DNA of 64,000 nt from Burkholderia sp. WSM2230. GTDB taxonomy: Bacteria > Pseudomonadota > Gammaproteobacteria > Burkholderiales > Burkholderiaceae. The stretch is from positions 62,643-126,642 of the forward strand of contig NZ_AXAJ01000001.1 of assembly GCF_000472445.1 (NCBI RefSeq). Direction: 5' to 3'. Both the position numbers and the translations under genes were made by a program. This document shows, in pieces, positions 58,609-64,000 of the stretch (position 1 is its first letter; each line of letters starts with the position of its first letter). A model generated the notes under the pieces. That model had not been told where the DNA came from and searched no databases. It was given only the letters and a program-made list of their open reading frames with translations.

Positions 58609-59751
58609 GTGAAATTCAGCGAAGAGCAGGAGATGCTGCGCGACATGGTCCGCAGGGTCGCGGAAGAACAGGTTCGACCGCTCGTCGCGGGGATGGAAGA
58701 GACCAAGCGCTTTCCGGAAGAACTGGTCGAAGTGTTTGGCGATCTTGGCTTGCTACAGATGTGGGTGCCCGATGCATACGGTGGTCCTGGTGGCGATCTG
58801 ACTTCGGTCTGCATCGCGAAGGAAGAGATCGGCAAAGTGTCGCTTGCCGCTTCGACGTTGTGCGCGAACAACTCCATCGGCTTGATCCTGCCGCTGCTGC
58901 ATTTCGGCAGCGAAGCGCAAAAGGAGCGCTATTTGCCGGAGGCGGCGAAAGGGCGAACGATTTCAGCGGTGGCGATTACGGAGCCGGAAGCCGGCTCCGA
59001 CGTGTCTGCGATTCGCACCACGGCTCGGCGCGATGGCGATTCGTATGTCGTCAACGGACAGAAAAGCTGGATCACGTGGGCGGCGCAGGCGAATTACATG
59101 CTGCTGTTCGCACGTACCGCAGAAGGTCGCGGTCACGAAGGTATCAGCGTGTTCCTGGTCGACACGAAAACGCCCGGGCTGAAGATTGGCCGCAAGGAAG
59201 TGAAGATGGGGCGGCATGGCTCGCCGACCTATCAGGTGTTCTTCGAAGAGATGCGCATCGACGCAGATTGTCTGCTCGGCGAAGAAGGCAATGGCTTCAA
59301 GGCGTGCATGAAGATTCTCGATCTGAACCGGCCGTCGGTAGCGGCGTCTTCTCTGGGACTCGCGCAGGCCGCGATGGAAGAGTCGATCAACTACGCGAAG
59401 GATCGCCGTCAGTTCGGCAAACGGATCGGCGACTTCCAGGCCATCCAGTTCAAGCTCGCCGACATGGCGATGAAGATCGAAGCCGCGCGCACGTTGCTGT
59501 ACTCGAGCACTCAGGAAATAGACAGCGGCGACAGCAGCCGCCTGACGATGCTGTCGTCGATCGTGAAGTGCTATGTGACCGATGTCGCGATGGAAGTCGC
59601 ACTCGAAGCCGTTCAGGTACACGGCTCATATGGCTACTCCACCGAGTATCCAGTTGAACGCTTCATGCGCGACGCCAAGCTCAATCAGATTCTCGAAGGC
59701 ACGAACGAGATCCACCGCGTGATTATCGCGAGACAGTTGCTCGGCAAATGA
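58609..59751 (+). CDS. Acyl-CoA dehydrogenase
   Basis: 380-residue FAD enzyme that introduces an alpha,beta double bond into an acyl-CoA. KFSEEQEMLRDMVRRVAEEQVRP starts the family; ITEPEAGSD and WITWAAQANYMLLFART form the FAD/substrate site; DRRQFGKRIGDFQAIQFKLADMA and the C-terminal ILEGTNEIHRVIIARQLL, with the catalytic Glu region, are intact. GTG start with AAGGAGG five bases upstream gives the standard length; a TTG at 58570 is less likely. Together with the crotonase and CoA transferase it points to beta-oxidation of a side chain or ring-fission product. Confidence 0.9.
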   Translation: MKFSEEQEMLRDMVRRVAEEQVRPLVAGMEETKRFPEELVEVFGDLGLLQMWVPDAYGGPGGDLTSVCIAKEEIGKVSLAASTLCANNSIGLILPLLHFGSEAQKERYLPEAAKGRTISAVAITEPEAGSDVSAIRTTARRDGDSYVVNGQKSWITWAAQANYMLLFARTAEGRGHEGISVFLVDTKTPGLKIGRKEVKMGRHGSPTYQVFFEEMRIDADCLLGEEGNGFKACMKILDLNRPSVAASSLGLAQAAMEESINYAKDRRQFGKRIGDFQAIQFKLADMAMKIEAARTLLYSSTQEIDSGDSSRLTMLSSIVKCYVTDVAMEVALEAVQVHGSYGYSTEYPVERFMRDAKLNQILEGTNEIHRVIIARQLLGK

Positions 59752-59786
59752 ATAACGCCATCAATCCAATGACAAAGGACATTGAC

Positions 59787-61286
59787 ATGACTTCGACGTT
59801 ACATCCCGGACTCGGCGACGCGGCGCGCAGTTTTCTGTCGCGTACGCATCAATTGCTGATCGACGGCCGCATGGAAGAGTCTGATTCCGGCCGCCGCACC
59901 GATATTGTCGATCCCGGCACCGGTCAAGTCATTACCACTGCTGCCGAAGCATCGGCAACGGATGTCGATCGTGCCGTACTCGCCGCGCGCCGCGCTTTCG
60001 AAGGCCCGTGGAGCAAGGTCACGCCTGCTGAACGCACAAGGATGATGCTGCGTTTCGCCACTCTGATCGAAGATCACGCCGACGAACTCGCAGAGCTCGA
60101 GTGCATCAACAGCGGCAAGCCGTTGCCGTTCTGCCGCAATGGCGATGTTGTCGGCATCGCGGAAATGCTGCGCTACATGGCGGGCTGGACCACCAAAATG
60201 AGCGGCGAAACGCCGAACGTTTCCCTGCCGGGCGAGTGGCATGCGTACACGCTGCGCGAGCCGGTTGGCGTAGTCGGGCAGATCATCCCCTGGAATTTCC
60301 CGCTCAATATGGCGATGTGGAAGATCGCGCCCGCGCTCGCCACCGGTTGCACCATCGTCATGAAGCCGTCCGAACAGACGCCGCTGACTGCATTGCGTCT
60401 CGGCGAACTCGCGCTCGAAGCTGGAATTCCAGCGGGCGTGCTGAACATCGTGACGGGCTTCGGTAATCCAGTGGGTGCCGCCATTGCCGCGCACTCGGGT
60501 ATCGACAAAGTCGCATTCACCGGCTCTGGCGAAACCGGGCGGCGCATCGTGCAGGCGGCGAGCGGCAATCTGAAACGCGTGTCGCTGGAGTTGGGCGGCA
60601 AGTCGCCGGTCATCGTGTTTCCGGATGCGAATATCGAGGCAGCCGCGGCGGGCGTGTGTTCGTCGATCTTCTTTCACGCTGGACAGATCTGCGCTGCCGG
60701 CTCGCGGCTCTATGTGCATGAACGGGCGTTTGACGAAGTGCTCGATGGCATCGCCAAACGCGCGAATGCGATGAAGATGGGTCACGGTATGGATGCCGGC
60801 ACGCAAATGGGCCCGGTTATTTCGCGGCGTCAACTAGATCGGGTAGCCGGCTATATCGACCAGGGGCAACAGGAAGGCGCGACGTTGTTCGCAGGCGGCG
60901 GCTCGAGCGGCGAACACGGCTACTTCGTGCAGCCAACCATTCTCACGGGCGTGAAGCCCGGAATGCGCGTGCATGACGAAGAAATCTTCGGCCCTGTGCT
61001 CTGTGCAATGTCCTTCAACGACGACGACCTCGACGGCATCGCAGCGGCCGCCAACGCGACGACATACGGACTCGCCGCCAGCATCTGGACCAAAGACATC
61101 GGCCGCGCACACAAGATGGCGCGCCGGATGCAGGCTGGAATTGTCAACGTGAACGCATTGTCGTCGCCGGACGCGACCCTTCCTTATGGTGGTTACAAGC
61201 AATCCGGCTGGGGCCGCGAGCGCGGCTACGACGCGATCAAGCTGTACACCGAGGTCAAGGCGGTAGCGATCAACCTCAACAACTGA
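59787..61286 (+). CDS. NAD(P)-dependent aldehyde dehydrogenase
   Basis: 499-residue aldehyde dehydrogenase. Motifs: GVVGQIIPWNFPLNMAMWK, FTGSGETGRRI, catalytic Glu in LELGGKSPVI, nucleophilic Cys in HAGQICAAGSRL, and EEIFGPVLCAM. AAAGGA seven bases before the ATG at 59787 favours this start; an earlier ATG at 59748 overlaps the acyl-CoA dehydrogenase stop and would add 13 residues. It probably oxidises an aromatic or aliphatic aldehyde to the acid that the CoA transferase then activates. Confidence 0.9.
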   Translation: MTSTLHPGLGDAARSFLSRTHQLLIDGRMEESDSGRRTDIVDPGTGQVITTAAEASATDVDRAVLAARRAFEGPWSKVTPAERTRMMLRFATLIEDHADELAELECINSGKPLPFCRNGDVVGIAEMLRYMAGWTTKMSGETPNVSLPGEWHAYTLREPVGVVGQIIPWNFPLNMAMWKIAPALATGCTIVMKPSEQTPLTALRLGELALEAGIPAGVLNIVTGFGNPVGAAIAAHSGIDKVAFTGSGETGRRIVQAASGNLKRVSLELGGKSPVIVFPDANIEAAAAGVCSSIFFHAGQICAAGSRLYVHERAFDEVLDGIAKRANAMKMGHGMDAGTQMGPVISRRQLDRVAGYIDQGQQEGATLFAGGGSSGEHGYFVQPTILTGVKPGMRVHDEEIFGPVLCAMSFNDDDLDGIAAAANATTYGLAASIWTKDIGRAHKMARRMQAGIVNVNALSSPDATLPYGGYKQSGWGRERGYDAIKLYTEVKAVAINLNN

Positions 61287-61326
61287 AAACGGCGCCCGAT
61301 TTACGCCGGGCGCGGAGGAGAACAGC

Positions 61327-62193
61327 ATGACTGGCAGCATCGACTATGTGGCGAAGGACGGGCGCGCGTACATCACGATCAATCGTCCCGAGAAGAAGAA
61401 CGCGATGACGAGCGCAATGCTCGATCAGTTGATGACGGGCTACGACCGCGCAGAAGCCGACGACGACGTTCGCGTGGTCGTGCTGCAAGGCGCAGGCGAC
61501 GACTTCACGACCGGGCACGATCTGGCTGAAGTCGGCACGGAGTACGGCGCTACCACCTATGACGACAAAGGCCGTGCGCGCAAGCCGAGCCAGCGCGCAC
61601 GGCTGCTGCACGACAAGCGGTACATCGAACGTTTCGAGCGCATCTTCAAGTTCCTGAAGCCGACGCTCTCGCTGGTCAAGGGCTATTGCCTCGGCGGCGG
61701 GCTTTATCTGGCAGAAGCCTCGGACCTCGTGATCGCAGCGGATACCGCGAAGATGGGCCACCCGGAACAGAAGCTCGGACTGTCCGGCGCCGCCTATTTT
61801 GCGGCATGGGAAATGATGACGCTCGGTCCGCGCAAGGCCCGCGAGTTGTTGCTCATGGCAGACGTGTGGGACGCACAGACCTGTCTCGCGAACGGCCTCG
61901 TCAATAAGGTCGTGCCGCTCGCGTCGCTCGCTGAGGCAGGCGAGGAGTGGGCGGAGCGGATCGTGCGTCTGCCGCGCGACGGCATTGTAATGGGCAAGGC
62001 CGCGACGAATCTGGCAATGAACGCGCTCGGCATCGACGCGCAGTTCTCGTATGGCCACGTGCTGCATGCATTGGCCACGAATGTCCGTTACGAGGCCGAC
62101 GAGTACAACTTCATGAAGCAGCGCCGTGACAAAGGTGTGCGCGCATCGAATCACGAGCGTGAAGAGTTTTACGTTGCGAAGGAAAAGGCATGA
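61327..62193 (+). CDS. Enoyl-CoA hydratase/isomerase (crotonase) family protein
   Basis: 288-residue crotonase-fold protein. The oxyanion-hole regions are AYITINRPEKKNAM and DFTTGHDLAEVG plus YCLGGGLYLAEASDLVIAAD. The second catalytic Glu of hydratases is present (HPEQKLGL), but the first, expected in GGG-C-E, is replaced (GGGLYLAE), so it may be an isomerase, hydrolase or lyase rather than a plain hydratase. GGAGGAG precedes the ATG. Four-base overlap with the CoA transferase gene. Confidence 0.88.
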   Translation: MTGSIDYVAKDGRAYITINRPEKKNAMTSAMLDQLMTGYDRAEADDDVRVVVLQGAGDDFTTGHDLAEVGTEYGATTYDDKGRARKPSQRARLLHDKRYIERFERIFKFLKPTLSLVKGYCLGGGLYLAEASDLVIAADTAKMGHPEQKLGLSGAAYFAAWEMMTLGPRKARELLLMADVWDAQTCLANGLVNKVVPLASLAEAGEEWAERIVRLPRDGIVMGKAATNLAMNALGIDAQFSYGHVLHALATNVRYEADEYNFMKQRRDKGVRASNHEREEFYVAKEKA

Positions 62194-63353
62194 ACACCGC
62201 GCTCAAAGGATTGAAGGTCCTCGACTTCACGCAAATGATGACGGGACCGTTCGCCACCATGATGCTCGGCGATTCGGGTGCGGACGTGATCAAGGTCGAA
62301 CAGCCGGACGGCGATCCGTTCCGACGCTCGGGCGAAACCACGCTCAACGGCGACGGCGCCTTCTTTCTCGGCGTGAATCGCAACAAGCGCGGTATTGTGC
62401 TTGATCTGAAGAGCGAAGAAGGGCGCTCTGCGGCACTCGCACTTGCTGCGGAAGCGGACGTGCTGGTCGAAAACTTTCGCCCCGGTCTGACGGACAAGGC
62501 GGGGCTCGGATACGACGCTCTGCACAAACTGAATCCGCGTCTGATTTATTGCTCGATCTCGGGGTTCGGTCGCAACGGGCCGGACAAGAACCGGCCGGCG
62601 CTGGACATGGTGATTCAGGCCGTATCCGGTGTGATGCAGGTGACCGGCACGGAGGAGTCGGGGCCGCTGAAAACAGGCTTTCCGTTCTCCGATCTGATAA
62701 CCGCCTTGCTCGCGAACATCGGCATTCTGACCGCATTGCAGGCGCGGGAGCGAACCGGCGAAGGCCAGCGCGTGGACCTGTCGATGCTCGATGCGAGCAT
62801 CTTTAGCCAGGTACCCCGCGACGTGTACTTCGACCTCACGGGCAAGACGCCTGGCCGGATGGGCAACCAGCATTGGGACATCGTGCCGAACAACACGTAC
62901 GCGACCGCCGACGGCCGCGACATCATGATCATCACGATCAACGACAAGTTCTGGCACGTGCTCTGCGACGCGATCGGCGCGAGCGAACTGAAGACCGACC
63001 CGCGGTTCGCGACCAAGGCTGCGCGTCTTGAGAATCGCGCTGCGGTAGACGCAAAACTCGCGGAGATATTCGCCACTCGTAATCTCGCGGAATGGGAAAG
63101 CGTGCTGTCTGCTGCCGGCGCTATCTATGGTTCTGTCCGTACATGGCCGGAAGTATTCAGCGACCCGCATGTGGTCGATACGCTGCTGAAGACAGTGCAG
63201 CATCCCAAAGGCGGCGAGTTCAAGGTCATCAACAATCCGCTGCAATTCTCGGGTACGCCGACGCAGATCCGCAGCGCGCCGCCGTTGCTCGGTCAACACA
63301 ACGAAGAAGTGCTCGGACGTGGCGTGCGCGGATGGCCGTCGCTCGACGGCTAG
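62190..63353 (+). CDS. Class III CoA transferase (CaiB/BaiF family)
   Basis: 387-residue family III CoA transferase. Starts LKGLKVLDFTQMMTGPFATMMLGDSGADVIKVE; the catalytic Asp lies in ALDMVIQAVSGVMQVTG (about residue 147), and YCSISGFGRNGP and EGQRVDLSMLDA are typical. It moves CoA between a donor acyl-CoA and the pathway acid without ATP, which explains the absence of a CoA ligase in the operon. ATGA overlap with the crotonase. Confidence 0.9.
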   Translation: MNTALKGLKVLDFTQMMTGPFATMMLGDSGADVIKVEQPDGDPFRRSGETTLNGDGAFFLGVNRNKRGIVLDLKSEEGRSAALALAAEADVLVENFRPGLTDKAGLGYDALHKLNPRLIYCSISGFGRNGPDKNRPALDMVIQAVSGVMQVTGTEESGPLKTGFPFSDLITALLANIGILTALQARERTGEGQRVDLSMLDASIFSQVPRDVYFDLTGKTPGRMGNQHWDIVPNNTYATADGRDIMIITINDKFWHVLCDAIGASELKTDPRFATKAARLENRAAVDAKLAEIFATRNLAEWESVLSAAGAIYGSVRTWPEVFSDPHVVDTLLKTVQHPKGGEFKVINNPLQFSGTPTQIRSAPPLLGQHNEEVLGRGVRGWPSLDG

Positions 63354-63406
63354 CAACAGCTGGCAAGAGCAAACGCAACACTACAAGTGCGGGCAAGGAG
63401 ACAAGC

Positions 63407-64000
63407 GTGATTGAACGGACCTGCATCATCGTCGGCGCGAGCCATGCGGCGGCACAGCTTGCGCCAAGCCTTCGGCAGGAAGGCTGGGAAGGGCGCATTG
63501 TCGTGATCGGCGACGAGTCGAGTTTGCCGTATCACCGGCCGCCGCTCTCGAAGGCGTATCTGCTGGGCGACAAACAGCCGGACGAACTGCTGATTCGCGC
63601 CGCCGACGTGTACGCACGCTTCAATATCGAGTTCCGTCTCGGCGAACGGGTCAATTCGATCAATCGTGGCGAGAGAACGATCACGCTGCGAAGCGGCGAC
63701 AAGATTGCATACGACAAGCTCGCGTTATGCACGGGCACTCGCGTGCGAACCGTGACGCTACCGGGTTCGACGTTGCCGGGCGTTCACTACCTGCGCAACA
63801 TCGACGATATCGACCGCATCCGGGCGGATGTGCGCGCTGGCGGTCGCGCGGTAATCGTCGGCGGCGGCTATATCGGGCTCGAAACGGCGGCCGTGTTGAC
63901 GAAGCTCGGCATGCATACGACTGTCCTCGAAATGGCGCCGCGCGTACTGGCTCGCGTCACGGCGCCGCAGGTGTCCGGCTTTTTCGAACGGGTGCATCGC
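63407..64000 (+). CDS. FAD-dependent ferredoxin reductase, C-terminus beyond window
   Basis: First 198 residues of a pyridine nucleotide-disulfide oxidoreductase of the ferredoxin/rubredoxin reductase type. FAD motif CIIVGASHAAAQLAPSLRQEGW at the N-terminus, SLPYHRPPLSKAYLLG (isoalloxazine region), and the NAD motif VIVGGGYIGLETAAVL near residue 148. GTG start with AAGGAG seven bases upstream. Such reductases feed Rieske oxygenases or P450s through a ferredoxin, so a ring-hydroxylating oxygenase may follow beyond the right edge. Confidence 0.88.
   Translation, partial: MIERTCIIVGASHAAAQLAPSLRQEGWEGRIVVIGDESSLPYHRPPLSKAYLLGDKQPDELLIRAADVYARFNIEFRLGERVNSINRGERTITLRSGDKIAYDKLALCTGTRVRTVTLPGSTLPGVHYLRNIDDIDRIRADVRAGGRAVIVGGGYIGLETAAVLTKLGMHTTVLEMAPRVLARVTAPQVSGFFERVHR

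Noticed and set aside
1..64000. tRNA, rRNA, CRISPR array, insertion sequence or prophage
   Set aside because: I found no cloverleaf-like gene, no regularly spaced repeats, no transposase or integrase, and no phage structural gene in any frame.

Overview
The window looks like a chromosomal segment of a high-GC betaproteobacterium of the Burkholderiales, most likely Paraburkholderia, Caballeronia or a close relative. This rests on the GC-rich codon use, four Gram-negative (Burkholderia-type) trimeric porins, many LysR regulators, TTT and MFS transporters, and a complete C-P lyase operon. I see no rRNA, tRNA, insertion sequence, phage gene, origin or CRISPR array. The taxonomic call is an inference from gene style.

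Layout. (1) 1-5.1 kb: a P2-type cation ATPase (minus strand, running off the left edge), a DUF445 membrane protein, a small repetitive hypothetical protein and an unusual NRAMP-family transporter. (2) 5.2-16.3 kb: a phosphonate system in two divergent units, phnF-DUF1045-phnN-phnD-phnC-phnE (minus) and phnGHIJKLM (plus). Two copies of a TCTA-N6-TAGA palindrome are likely PhnF operators. phnP is absent, and a 2H-phosphoesterase-like DUF1045 protein may fill its role. (3) 16.5-47 kb: a large, apparently uncharacterised catabolic island. It holds two near-identical LysR regulators, a TctC-type binding protein, a TctA-TctB fusion permease, an orphan NMT1-type binding protein, two LigI-like amidohydrolases, a LigJ-like hydratase, two Pht5-like (4,5-dihydroxyphthalate decarboxylase family) proteins, an HpcH/HpaI aldolase, a ThDP enzyme, a ketoglutarate-semialdehyde-type dehydrogenase, a LigB-type extradiol dioxygenase, three MFS transporters, three porins, an AraC regulator and two extracytoplasmic beta-propeller proteins. 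(4) 47-52.8 kb: a compact third module, LigI-like + Pht5-like + SLC1/DctA-like transporter + porin (minus), divergent from a LysR protein with two DNA-binding domains. (5) 53-64 kb: a second ring-degradation operon with FAD monooxygenase, FAH-family hydrolase, gentisate-dioxygenase-like cupin, acyl-CoA dehydrogenase, aldehyde dehydrogenase, crotonase, class III CoA transferase and ferredoxin reductase (running off the right edge), divergent from an MFS transporter.

How it may work together (inference). Porins and TTT/MFS/SLC1 carriers bring in polycarboxylated (aromatic) acids. Pht5-like proteins decarboxylate, LigB-type chemistry opens the ring, LigI-like enzymes open lactones such as pyrone dicarboxylates, LigJ hydrates 4-oxalomesaconate, and the HpaI-type aldolase splits the product into central metabolites. 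The recurring LigI-like/Pht5-like pairing across three transporter contexts is the most distinctive feature. Four promoters of the LysR-linked part (upstream of 16649, 18964 minus, 20345 and 26744) share one architecture with exact spacing, which ties scattered genes into one regulon. A second, 36-bp element links the 38.7 kb and 45.8 kb intergenic regions.
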